DNA of 5,348 bases, from NCBI GenBank assembly GCA_937914785.1, contig CALGIV010000243.1, positions 1-5,348 of the forward strand. Reading direction: 5' to 3'. Positions 1 to 5,348 of the stretch are shown here, piece by piece (position 1 is the first letter of the stretch; the number at the start of each line of letters is the position of its first letter). The stretch comes from an uncultured Eubacteriaceae bacterium (lineage in GTDB: Bacteria > Bacillota > Clostridia > Eubacteriales > UBA1433). The position numbers and the translations under genes are program-made. The notes beneath the pieces were generated by a model. It did not search any database. It saw only the letters and a program-made list of their open reading frames with translations, and was not told where the DNA came from.

Positions 1-440
1 AAAAACCCTTTGGTGACCGCGATGACAGCCATCGGCAGAATTGTAAAAACAGCGACCTTACTCATACTGCTTAATATACCGAGCGCCTGCTCATTGAAGC
101 CATACGCGAACAGGCCGGCCAGCTGATCATTAAAAATAAACCCCAGCGCAGTAATAATAACCCCTGTCAACAAAGAGATGTTTAACACATTGCTCATCAC
201 TTTATTTTGATTGTTATCCGTTTCAGCCGAATTATAAACGCGCGAAAAACATATCATCAACGCAGACGCCAGCGCCGAAAACAAGACGATGGGAATCGTC
301 TGCGCAACGATATAAGAATCGCTGATAAAGCTTGCGCCAAACGTGCGCGCCAAAGCCATATCTTTCATTAATAATAAAATCTTACCAATCACCAGACTCC
401 AAATCATAATCAGAGCCGGTTTGGAATATCTTTTCTGCAT
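1..440 (-). CDS. murJ: MurJ/MviN-family lipid flippase, 5' part only
   Basis: The gene begins inside the window and runs off the left edge, so about 146 N-terminal residues are visible. The translation starts MQKRYSKPALIMIW and is strongly hydrophobic, with membrane segments at roughly residues 8-25, 43-62, 87-105 and 128-144. The stretch LARTFGASFISDSYIVAQ followed by TIPIVLF matches the first and second helices of MviN/MurJ proteins, which in the MOP superfamily move lipid-linked cell wall precursor (lipid II) across the inner membrane. A divergent member moving another polyprenyl-linked glycan is also possible, and the missing C-terminal part would be needed to decide. An in-frame ATG at 452 would add MVDE. 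I prefer 440 because GGTGGA lies four bases before it. The gene follows recN but is separated by a hairpin and has its own promoter. Confidence 0.72.
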   Translation of the reverse strand, partial: MQKRYSKPALIMIWSLVIGKILLLMKDMALARTFGASFISDSYIVAQTIPIVLFSALASALMICFSRVYNSAETDNNQNKVMSNVLNISLLTGVIITALGFIFNDQLAGLFAYGFNEQALGILSSMSKVAVFTILPMAVIAVTKGF

Positions 441-444
441 TTCG

Positions 445-450
445 TCCACC
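445..450 (-). promoter_or_regulatory. Ribosome binding site deciding the flippase start at 440
   Basis: GGTGGA sits four bases upstream of the ATG at 440. The alternative ATG at 452 has no comparable purine-rich site before it and lies in a small inverted repeat (451-465, ATAAC-N5-GTTAT). The match to the anti-Shine-Dalgarno is only partial, so the start choice is moderate. Confidence 0.4.
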
Positions 451-476
451 ATAACCAACAGTTATCGAATAGATGT

Positions 477-505
477 ATTATAGTATATTCTACTGTCAAA
501 GTAAA
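477..505 (-). promoter_or_regulatory. Sigma-A-type promoter of the flippase gene
   Basis: On the minus strand a perfect -10 TATAAT (477-482) is preceded, after 17 bases, by TTTACT (500-505), which matches four of six -35 positions. A perfect TTGACA also exists at 494-499 but is only 11 bases from the -10, so it cannot pair with it in the usual way. Transcription would start near 470, leaving a leader of about 30 bases before the ATG at 440. Confidence 0.6.
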
Positions 506-532
506 ACCAATTTTGCAATTAATTATTTCCAG

Positions 533-565
533 AAAAGCAAAAAACAAAAGCTTATGCTTTTGTTT
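533..565 (-). terminator. Rho-independent terminator after recN
   Basis: On the minus strand AAACAAAAGC (556-565), loop ATAA (552-555) and GCTTTTGTTT (542-551) form a perfect 10-bp stem, followed by TTTGCTTTT. The stem begins on the last base of the recN stop codon. The stem is A/T-rich, so it may be a weak terminator with some readthrough into the flippase gene. Confidence 0.7.
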
Positions 566-2241
566 CACTCAATGTTTTTTGCCATTTGGAGCATTTGCGC
601 CGCATGCGCCAATGTGCTTTGCGTGATGTCTTTACCGCCCATCATTTTCGCCAATTCTTCTATACGCGCCGCTTCATCAAGTTTTATCAGACTCGTATGA
701 GACAACTGTCCCATCGTCTTTCGTGCGGAAAAATGCGTACCCGCCACCGCGGCGATCTGCGGCAAATGCGTAATCAGCAACACCTGATACTGCCGTCCCA
801 GCCGTTTTAACTTCTCAGCCGTCTTCTGCGCCGTTCGCCCGGAAATGCCCGTATCGATTTCATCAAATACCAGCGTAGCAATTTCCTCATCTGCGATGAG
901 CACTTTCAGCGCCAGCATCAACCGGCTCATCTCGCCGCCGGACACAATCTTATTAAGCGGCCGCGGAGCATATCCGCTGTTGGCCGAAAACAAAAACTCC
1001 ACATCATCATAACCATTTTGCCGGATTTCACCCTCTTCCGGCGCCCGTTTGATGTCCACTTCAAAAACAGCAGCCGGCATCGCCAAGTCGGTCAAATGAG
1101 CCTCTATTTGCTGCTCCAGTCTTGACTTTGCCGCGACGCGCATCTTTGATAACGCCCCAGCCTGCCTGTAATATATTTCCTTTGCTTCTTTTTCTGCCTC
1201 TTGCTTTTCCGCCAATACACCGTCCAGGTTTTCAAGCGTATCCAACGCGCGTATTTTTTCATCCCGCAGAAACAAAATTTCCTCGATTGTCGGCGCAAAT
1301 TTTCGTTTTAATTGCGTAATTTTATAAGCCCGCTCTTCCAATGTGTCGATATCCTCGCCGTCAAAATCCATATCTGCAATATAATCGCGCAATGCCAGCG
1401 CCGTATCTTCCAGACCTATAAAAGCGCTTTGCATCGATTGAACGGGTTCTTCAAGGCTCTTATCCGCCTCGGCAGCCTTGCTCAAAAAAGAAAACGCCTG
1501 CTGTATAATTTTTAAAGCATTTTGTTCCTCTGCATACAAAGCAGCATAACTTGCCTGAACATTATCGGCAATCAACGAAAAGTTCCGGCCCCTTACGATG
1601 CGGCGTTCAACCTCTTCATCATCGCCGACCTTCAATTCCAACGCATTGATCTCGTCAACCTCTGCCCGCAGCTCCTCGCGCTGCTGCTGCGCCTGACTTA
1701 CCAGCCGCTGCACTTCTTCAAGCGCGCTTTTAGCCAGCATATAAACTTCGTACGCCGCCCTCGTCGCCTCTCTTGCCGGACTGATTGCCCTGTCAAAAGC
1801 ATCCAGATACTTTATGTGTGTCGAAATTTTCAGAAGCGACTGGTGTTCGTGCTGGCCATGGATATCGACCAGCATACTGCCAAGCTTTCTAAGGTCTGCC
1901 ACCGTCACCGCCATCGAATTAATCCGGCAAATATTCTTACCGTTTGCAAATATCTGGCGCGTAAAAATCAGCTGGTTTTCTGCATCGATCCCCAACTCTG
2001 CCATCTGCTCGACAACAGCAGCACTTCTGTCAATATCAAAGATCGCCTGAATCACCGTTTTTTCACTGCCCTGCCGAATAGCCTCCTTGCTCGCTCTGCC
2101 GCCTAAGGCCATCGACAATGCATCGACGATAATCGACTTGCCGGCGCCGGTCTCCCCGGTAATCACATTGAGTGCACCGTCAAATTCGATCACCGCATTT
2201 TCAATGATTGCAAAATCTCGGATGCTTAACTGACTAAGCAT
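565..2241 (-). CDS. recN: DNA repair protein RecN
   Basis: This encodes a 558-residue SMC-like ATPase that acts at DNA double-strand breaks, helping to hold and present broken ends for RecA-dependent recombination in the cytoplasm. Residues 1-20 (MLSQLSIRDFAIIENAVIEF) are the typical RecN opening. The Walker A motif GETGAGKS is at 29-36, DIHGQHEHQSL at 126-136, a long Glu/Gln/Ala-rich coiled-coil region at about 155-380, the ABC signature VSGGEMSRL at 433-441, Walker B LVFDEID at 457-463 and the THLPQIA switch region at 491-497. Length is normal for the family and all ATPase motifs are intact. The frame stays open upstream to 2316, but that part overlaps argR. ATG 2241 is preceded by a good GAGGAG, and the protein homology starts there. 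It lies 14 bases after argR and is the last gene of the cluster. I see no LexA-type box directly before it. Confidence 0.97.
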   Translation of the reverse strand: MLSQLSIRDFAIIENAVIEFDGALNVITGETGAGKSIIVDALSMALGGRASKEAIRQGSEKTVIQAIFDIDRSAAVVEQMAELGIDAENQLIFTRQIFANGKNICRINSMAVTVADLRKLGSMLVDIHGQHEHQSLLKISTHIKYLDAFDRAISPAREATRAAYEVYMLAKSALEEVQRLVSQAQQQREELRAEVDEINALELKVGDDEEVERRIVRGRNFSLIADNVQASYAALYAEEQNALKIIQQAFSFLSKAAEADKSLEEPVQSMQSAFIGLEDTALALRDYIADMDFDGEDIDTLEERAYKITQLKRKFAPTIEEILFLRDEKIRALDTLENLDGVLAEKQEAEKEAKEIYYRQAGALSKMRVAAKSRLEQQIEAHLTDLAMPAAVFEVDIKRAPEEGEIRQNGYDDVEFLFSANSGYAPRPLNKIVSGGEMSRLMLALKVLIADEEIATLVFDEIDTGISGRTAQKTAEKLKRLGRQYQVLLITHLPQIAAVAGTHFSARKTMGQLSHTSLIKLDEAARIEELAKMMGGKDITQSTLAHAAQMLQMAKNIE

Positions 2242-2247
2242 TTCCCT

Positions 2248-2253
2248 CTCCTC
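2248..2253 (-). promoter_or_regulatory. Ribosome binding site fixing the recN start
   Basis: GAGGAG lies six bases before the ATG at 2241, in the 14-base gap between the argR stop and recN. It settles the start against the longer open frame that reads back into argR. Confidence 0.8.
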
Positions 2254-2255
2254 GC

Positions 2256-2705
2256 TTATTTTACATATCGTTTCAAGTTTTTCATCAAATCGACAGCCGC
2301 CTGCTCGGACTTGCATAAAATGAATATCGTATCATCGCCAGCCAGACAACCAACAATTTCCGACCATTCCGTCAAATCAATCGTCACGGCCGCCGCGTGT
2401 GCCATCCCCGTCAACGTCTTGAGCACGACCATATTGCCGGCGTAATCAATGGATGCGACCGCTTCGCGAAACACATTCATCATACGCTCGTTGACCGGTA
2501 CGGACTCATCCCGATACTTCGTGTACCGGTACTTGCCGTTCACGTCCATCATCTTCACCAATTTCATATCTTTAATATCGCGGCTGATGGTCGCCTGGGT
2601 AATTTCATAGCCTTCTTCTTTGAGCTTTTCCGCCAGTTCCTCTTGCGTCTCGATCGGCATCTGCTCGATGATTTCCAGTATTTTGGTTTGTCTTTTTACT
2701 TTCAT
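2256..2705 (-). CDS. argR: Arginine repressor ArgR
   Basis: This encodes a 149-residue transcription factor that, with arginine as corepressor, forms hexamers and binds ARG boxes to repress arginine biosynthesis genes; in many Bacillota it also activates catabolism. The N-terminal winged helix-turn-helix is visible at 1-65, with recognition helix TQATISRDIK at 36-45 and the wing GKYRYTKY at 57-64. The C-terminal oligomerisation and arginine-binding domain (about 75-149) has GMAHAAAVTID at 100-110 and the ligand motif GDDTIF at 123-128, with the two conserved aspartates D124 and D125. Length is exactly typical. ATG 2705 follows AAAGG with six bases of spacing, and the upstream nadK stop is only 12 bases away. 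The gene order nadK-argR-recN is classical for Bacillota and probably makes ArgR expression follow the operon promoter. Confidence 0.97.
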   Translation of the reverse strand: MKVKRQTKILEIIEQMPIETQEELAEKLKEEGYEITQATISRDIKDMKLVKMMDVNGKYRYTKYRDESVPVNERMMNVFREAVASIDYAGNMVVLKTLTGMAHAAAVTIDLTEWSEIVGCLAGDDTIFILCKSEQAAVDLMKNLKRYVK

Positions 2706-2717
2706 CTTAAACCTTTC

Positions 2718-3539
2718 TCATCTAATTTTGGAGTAGAAATCTTTATAAAAATTATGATTATCAAATATGATAAATTTAATTTTCTTTTCGCTGACAAAAA
2801 ATTCCATCGACATATCTTTAATATCAAGACACCGTTTGCCATCGCAGCGCACGATACATTTTCCGCGCCGCACGACGATGCGGATTTTCTCATTGGGGTC
2901 GATGATGATCGGCCGATTATATAACGAATGCGGGCGAATCGGATTTAACAACAACGCTTCAATCTTCGGATTAATGATCGGCCCGCCCGAGGATAGCGAA
3001 TACGCCGTAGAGCCTGTCGGGGTTGCGACGATCAGGCCGTCCGCATCGTATTCTGCCAAAAATGTATGATCGATATAAACATGCATATTAATCGCGCCGT
3101 CCTGCTCATTGTCACGGAAAAAGATAAACTCGTTTAAAGCGACATAGCTTCCTTCCGAATGCGTCATTTCAACAAGGACACGCTCTTCAATTGCATACAG
3201 ATCCTGCAGGATCATATCGAGGTAATACTGCCATTCATATTTTTCGACCGTAGCCAAAAAACCCAGCTTACCCAAATTAATCCCCATCAGTGGCGTTTTT
3301 GTAAAATTCAGCGTTTTAATCCCCTCTAAAATCGTCCCGTCCCCGCCGAGTATTAAAATCGCATCACATAAATCTGCCGTGTCCGCCGTTAATTTTTCAG
3401 CCGACTCATCTGAAGAAAGAGACAAAATATCTTCATACAAATATAATTGCGCCCTTTTGTTCAAAAAAGAGATCACATCTTTGGCGTAAAGGTAATTTTC
3501 ATCCTTAATCGGATTCGACATAATGCCTATTTTCTTCAT
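2718..3539 (-). CDS. nadK: NAD kinase (ATP- or polyphosphate-dependent)
   Basis: This encodes a 273-residue cytosolic enzyme that phosphorylates NAD to NADP, the only de novo source of NADP in most bacteria. Family marks, numbered from the chosen start, are the nucleotide-binding ILGGDGTILEG at about 63-73, GINLGKLGFLA at 86-96, the ALNE motif at 134-137, and the conserved block DGLIVATPTGSTAYSLSSGG at 167-186 that builds the substrate pocket; PHSLYNRPIII follows at 203-213. All key motifs are intact and the length is normal. A GTG at 3542 is in frame one codon earlier, but AAGGAG (3545-3550) is two bases from the GTG and five from the ATG, so ATG 3539 is the better start. The gene lies 14 bases after tlyA and 12 before argR, in the same direction. 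Confidence 0.96.
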   Translation of the reverse strand: MKKIGIMSNPIKDENYLYAKDVISFLNKRAQLYLYEDILSLSSDESAEKLTADTADLCDAILILGGDGTILEGIKTLNFTKTPLMGINLGKLGFLATVEKYEWQYYLDMILQDLYAIEERVLVEMTHSEGSYVALNEFIFFRDNEQDGAINMHVYIDHTFLAEYDADGLIVATPTGSTAYSLSSGGPIINPKIEALLLNPIRPHSLYNRPIIIDPNEKIRIVVRRGKCIVRCDGKRCLDIKDMSMEFFVSEKKIKFIIFDNHNFYKDFYSKIR

Positions 3540-3544
3540 CACAA

Positions 3545-3550
3545 CTCCTT
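3545..3550 (-). promoter_or_regulatory. Ribosome binding site deciding the nadK start
   Basis: AAGGAG is five bases from the ATG at 3539 and only two from the in-frame GTG at 3542. The spacing favours the ATG, giving MKKIGIMSNP as the N-terminus. Confidence 0.75.
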
Positions 3551-3553
3551 GCT

Positions 3554-4363
3554 TTATACACTCAACTCCGTGTGGGCTTCTTCAACCACACGTTTAACTT
3601 CAAACGTATCTAATTGTTTTTTTAGCAACATATTATGTTTTATGTATAATAAAAACTCGATATTCCCTTTTGCACCCTTAATACCTGAATACGTGAGCCC
3701 CTCAACTGAATAGCCGCTGTCATACAAGGCTGTAACGACACCATTCAGTATGTCGATATGCACAGAAGGCTTTTTGACGATGCCGTGCTTTTCGACGAGC
3801 GCCCTTGCTCCCTCAAATTGCGGTTTGATTAAAATGATGCCTTCCGCACCGTCTTTTAAAAACTGCTTTAGGTTCTCCGTCAACTTCAGCACCGAAATAA
3901 ACGATACATCCATAACAAAGCCATCTGCCCGCTCACCGACAGCCTCAAATTGCAGATGCCGGAAGTTCGTCTTTTCCAACACGGTAACGCGCTCATCTGT
4001 GCGCAGCTTGTAGTCCAGCTGCCCGTAACCCACATCAATCGCCCAAACTTTTCGCGCACCGCTTCTCAGCAGACAGTCGGTAAACCCGCCGGTGGATGCT
4101 CCGATATCTAAAAACACCTTGTTTTGGACATCAATTTCGAAAAAGTCCAGCGCTCTTTTCAGTTTCAACCCGCCGCGCCCGACATAGATATTCTCGCGCT
4201 GCTTTACTGTCACTGATACGCTGTCAGCGACCGGCGTCCCCGCCTTGGTAACCCTGATGCCATCAATGAAAACCTCACCGGCCAATACGGCAGCTTTCGC
4301 CTTTTCTCTGCTGTCAAAATAACCCTTTTCAAACAGATAGACGTCCAATCTTCTTTTAGCCAA
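3554..4363 (-). CDS. tlyA: TlyA family 2'-O-rRNA methyltransferase (S4 plus RrmJ fold)
   Basis: This encodes a 269-residue protein with an N-terminal S4 RNA-binding domain (about 1-62, RRLDVYLFEKGYFDSREKA) joined to an RrmJ/FtsJ-type SAM-dependent methyltransferase domain. The SAM loop FLDIGASTGGFTD is at 84-96 and DVGYGQLDYKLR at 110-121. K67, D152 (in DVSFIS), K180 (in LIKPQFE) and E236 (in GNIEF) form the K-D-K-E set expected of 2'-O-methyltransferases, spaced as in mycobacterial TlyA. TlyA enzymes methylate ribose of rRNA cytidines; the old name haemolysin is historical. Which subunit's rRNA is modified here cannot be read from the sequence. The start is TTG: no ATG or GTG exists upstream in frame near the promoter, the family N-terminus begins here, and AAAAGG lies just before it. 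It is the first gene of the cluster with nadK, argR and recN, and has its own promoter. Confidence 0.94.
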   Translation of the reverse strand: MAKRRLDVYLFEKGYFDSREKAKAAVLAGEVFIDGIRVTKAGTPVADSVSVTVKQRENIYVGRGGLKLKRALDFFEIDVQNKVFLDIGASTGGFTDCLLRSGARKVWAIDVGYGQLDYKLRTDERVTVLEKTNFRHLQFEAVGERADGFVMDVSFISVLKLTENLKQFLKDGAEGIILIKPQFEGARALVEKHGIVKKPSVHIDILNGVVTALYDSGYSVEGLTYSGIKGAKGNIEFLLYIKHNMLLKKQLDTFEVKRVVEEAHTELSV

Positions 4364-4367
4364 TCTA

Positions 4368-4379
4368 CCTTTTATCCTT
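4368..4379 (-). promoter_or_regulatory. Ribosome binding region before the TTG start of tlyA
   Basis: Two purine-rich sites stand before TTG 4363: AAAAGG (4368-4373) with four bases of spacing, and AAGGA (4375-4379) with eleven. Neither spacing is ideal, and together with the TTG start this suggests modest translation of tlyA. Confidence 0.5.
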
Positions 4380-4401
4380 AATTTTTCAATAAATTTGTAT
4401 A

Positions 4402-4430
4402 ATTATACCATAGTGTTAAATAAAAATCAA
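4402..4430 (-). promoter_or_regulatory. Extended -10 sigma-A promoter of the tlyA-nadK-argR-recN operon
   Basis: On the minus strand TTGATT (4425-4430) and a perfect TATAAT (4402-4407) are 17 bases apart, and TGG directly before the -10 gives a TGn extended element. Transcription would start near 4395, leaving about 32 bases before the tlyA TTG. A 12-bp perfect palindrome, GTATAATTATAC (4397-4408), covers the -10 and could be an operator or simply follow from the A/T-rich -10. A degenerate ARG-box-like dyad overlaps the -35. Confidence 0.8.
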
Positions 4431-4431
4431 T
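4414..4431 (-). promoter_or_regulatory. Possible degenerate ARG box over the operon -35
   Basis: ATTGATTTTTATTTAACA on the minus strand can be aligned to the general ARG-box pattern WNTGAATWWWWATTCANW with 7 of the 10 fixed positions matching. It overlaps the -35 of the promoter that serves argR itself. ARG boxes in Bacillota are loose and A/T-rich DNA gives chance matches, so this is only suggestive. Confidence 0.2.
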
Positions 4432-4510
4432 TTAATAAAATTTCCTGTACTTTTAAAATAGATGGAAATTTATGTAAATATTTTCACTGTTTCCTTAACC
4501 TGTTTTACAG

Positions 4511-4544
4511 AAATAAAAAAGCTGATTTCCTTTTAGAAATCAGC
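4511..4544 (-). terminator. Rho-independent terminator after the lipoprotein gene
   Basis: On the minus strand GCTGATTTC (4536-4544), a six-base loop (4530-4535) and GAAATCAGC (4521-4529) make a perfect 9-bp stem, followed at once by TTTTTTATTT. It begins 14 bases past the lipoprotein stop codon and separates that gene from the tlyA promoter 81 bases further on, so the two units are transcribed independently. Confidence 0.88.
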
Positions 4545-4558
4545 ACCGGTTTTATTTT

Positions 4559-5068
4559 TCAATTTACAAAATCTCCACTGTCATATTTTTCATGGAACAT
4601 CTGAATAAACATCTCTCGATTACAAATTCCATCAAGGTACATCGCTATGCTGTTTACCACCTCGACCGGAACGGTGCCTGCCCCATCAATCACCAACTCC
4701 TTACTTTCCAATATACTTTTATAAATATCGGAATGATCGTCAAAATAATACAGCGTAACGTATCCTTCTTCAATCTTAAACCGAAAAGCTTCCATCGCTC
4801 CGCTCAATTCTTCTTCCGACAACTGAGTGATTTCAGCAGTGGCAAAACCGGCCTCTTTTACGCCCTCTACAAATAGTTCCAAAAATGTTTTCCGTCTCGA
4901 CTCCACCTCAGGCCATAAATCAGGCAGCGAATGCTCTTCACCATTGCTTGGAGAATAGATCGTTCCCTTGTCAAAATAGATGACTTCCGGCTCTTCGGCG
5001 CCTTGGCCACAAGCCGCCAGACAGGCAAGCAGTGCGGTAATCAAAAAAAATACCAGATACTTTTTCAT
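4559..5068 (-). CDS. Predicted small lipoprotein of unknown function
   Basis: This encodes a 169-residue protein with a clear lipoprotein signal peptide: MKK, a hydrophobic core at 4-18 and the lipobox LAAC with lipidated Cys20 (an alternative LLAC ends at Cys16). The mature part is about 150 residues, acidic, rich in Glu and Asp, with no membrane segment and no motif I recognise. Visible stretches include SEEELSGAMEAFRFKIEEG at about 84-102, a beta-like VTLYYFDDHSDIYKSIL at 104-120, and VVNSIAMYLDGICNREMFIQ at 137-156, where Cys149 is the only cysteine beyond Cys20. The start is ATG 5068, preceded by GGAGG with eight bases of spacing; a GTG at 5083 in the same frame would place five extra residues over that site and is rejected. 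It is a single-gene unit with its own promoter and terminator. It probably sits on the outer face of the cytoplasmic membrane, but its role is unknown. Confidence 0.82.
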   Translation of the reverse strand: MKKYLVFFLITALLACLAACGQGAEEPEVIYFDKGTIYSPSNGEEHSLPDLWPEVESRRKTFLELFVEGVKEAGFATAEITQLSEEELSGAMEAFRFKIEEGYVTLYYFDDHSDIYKSILESKELVIDGAGTVPVEVVNSIAMYLDGICNREMFIQMFHEKYDSGDFVN

Positions 5069-5076
5069 TGCCTCTT

Positions 5077-5081
5077 CCTCC
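5077..5081 (-). promoter_or_regulatory. Ribosome binding site fixing the lipoprotein start
   Basis: GGAGG lies eight bases before ATG 5068, inside a purine-rich run GGAGGAAGAGG. It rules against the in-frame GTG at 5083, which would translate the site itself, and leaves a normal MKK signal-peptide start. Confidence 0.75.
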
Positions 5082-5097
5082 ACATACTATATATCTA

Positions 5098-5126
5098 ATT
5101 TTACAGTATATAATATTAAAACTCAA
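5098..5126 (-). promoter_or_regulatory. Probable sigma-A promoter of the lipoprotein gene
   Basis: TTGAGT (5121-5126) and TAAAAT (5098-5103) on the minus strand are 17 bases apart, in a very A/T-rich stretch. Transcription would begin near 5091, about 23 bases before the ATG. The A/T-rich context also offers other -10-like hexamers (TATTAT, TATATA), so the exact start is uncertain. Confidence 0.5.
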
Positions 5127-5273
5127 TCATCTAAAAGCATAAAACAACATAATAGCATTTTTGGTAAAAAGTAATATCATTAACTTTCGACTCCAAACCA
5201 AGAACAAATCAACTTGATTAAAACCCCAGAGGAATACCTGAAAAAACCCGGCCATGAAAAAGCAGGGGCGTTC

Positions 5274-5289
5274 TTCAATACATATTGAA
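5274..5289. repeat. Short inverted repeat TTCAATA-CA-TATTGAA
   Basis: Two perfect 7-base arms are separated by two bases. The form is that of a dimeric regulator site, but no promoter is seen next to it, so it may be chance. Confidence 0.3.
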
Positions 5290-5310
5290 AGCCTAAAGGA
5301 AGCAGGGCGG

Positions 5311-5341
5311 AAAATTGGCCGATACACGCACGGCCAATTTT
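5311..5341. terminator. Probable bidirectional rho-independent terminator
   Basis: AAAATTGGCCG (5311-5321) and CGGCCAATTTT (5331-5341) form a perfect 11-bp stem around a nine-base loop. The GC-rich core near the loop, with AAAA on one side and TTTT on the other, is typical of a terminator working in both directions. The T-tract is short on each side (four bases, from the stem itself), so efficiency is uncertain. It probably ends a gene lying to the right of the window, or isolates the lipoprotein unit from readthrough. Confidence 0.6.
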
Positions 5342-5348
5342 AGCTTTG

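Larger units (their letters stand above)
5127..5348. other. Right-edge stretch without a supported gene
   Basis: No gene can be supported here. Short frames are open on both strands: a plus-strand frame ends at TGA 5286-5288 (including TPEEYLKKPGHEKAGAFFNTY without a start codon), and a minus-strand frame is open from the window edge to TAA 5180-5182. Neither has a start codon with a ribosome binding site. The composition from about 5190 on is more GC-rich than the A/T-rich promoter region next to it, which could mean gene debris or the end of a gene lying beyond the window. A dyad and a terminator-like hairpin are listed separately. Confidence 0.4.

Noticed and set aside
494..499. Perfect TTGACA as the -35 of the flippase promoter
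   Set aside because: It is only 11 bases from the TATAAT, and no good -10 lies 16-18 bases downstream; TTTACT at 500-505 gives the right spacing.
1522..2106. 194-codon open frame on the plus strand inside recN
   Set aside because: It lies wholly antisense to an intact, well-conserved gene; the translation is of shadow type (rich in Leu, Cys, His, Arg) with no recognisable motif.
2242..2316. In-frame extension of recN upstream into argR (25 extra residues)
   Set aside because: The extension overlaps the argR 3' end, has no ribosome binding site, and does not look like RecN; the ATG at 2241 has GAGGAG at proper spacing and begins the typical family N-terminus.
2397..2924. 175-codon plus-strand open frame across argR and the nadK end
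   Set aside because: Antisense to two intact genes, with His/Phe/Ile-rich shadow composition and no family resemblance.
4395..4604. 69-codon plus-strand open frame between tlyA and the lipoprotein gene
   Set aside because: It runs through the minus-strand promoter and terminator, lacks a ribosome binding site, and is explained by A/T-rich intergenic DNA.
5127..5327. 66-codon minus-strand open frame starting MYRPIFRP
   Set aside because: It has no ribosome binding site, its start lies in the terminator-like hairpin loop, and its 3' end reaches into the lipoprotein promoter; composition is not convincing as a membrane peptide.

Overview
The window is a stretch of ordinary bacterial chromosome from a low-to-moderate GC organism, with every supported gene on the minus strand. 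The core is a four-gene cluster, tlyA - nadK - argR - recN, transcribed from about 4395 down to a hairpin just past 565. This order is a well-known conserved block of Bacillota (Firmicutes). The A/T-rich intergenic regions, sigma-A-type promoters, strong purine-rich Shine-Dalgarno sites and an ArgR rather than a proteobacterial layout fit that phylum. A more exact placement, for example a non-sporulating lineage such as Negativicutes, is inference only.

Region by region, in transcription order: 5104-5348 has no gene I can defend. It holds a perfect 11-bp hairpin that looks like a two-way terminator, a short dyad, and overlapping short open frames that may be coding debris. 4559-5068 encodes a small predicted lipoprotein of unknown function, with its own promoter upstream and a clear rho-independent terminator downstream. 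4395-4430 holds a very good extended -10 promoter for the housekeeping cluster. Then come tlyA (S4-RrmJ-type 2'-O-rRNA methyltransferase, TTG start), nadK (NAD kinase), argR (arginine repressor) and recN (SMC-like DNA repair ATPase), separated by gaps of only 12-14 bases, so they are very probably one transcript. A hairpin plus T-tract directly after the recN stop ends it. A second promoter then drives a MurJ/MviN-family membrane flippase gene that runs off the left edge of the window.

The four clustered genes are linked by history rather than by one pathway: ribosome modification, NADP supply, arginine control and recombinational repair. ArgR may regulate its own operon, since a degenerate ARG-box-like dyad overlaps the -35 region of the tlyA promoter, but this is a hypothesis. 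I see no phage, IS, CRISPR, RNA gene or novel system here. The least explained items are the lipoprotein and the right-hand 245 bases.
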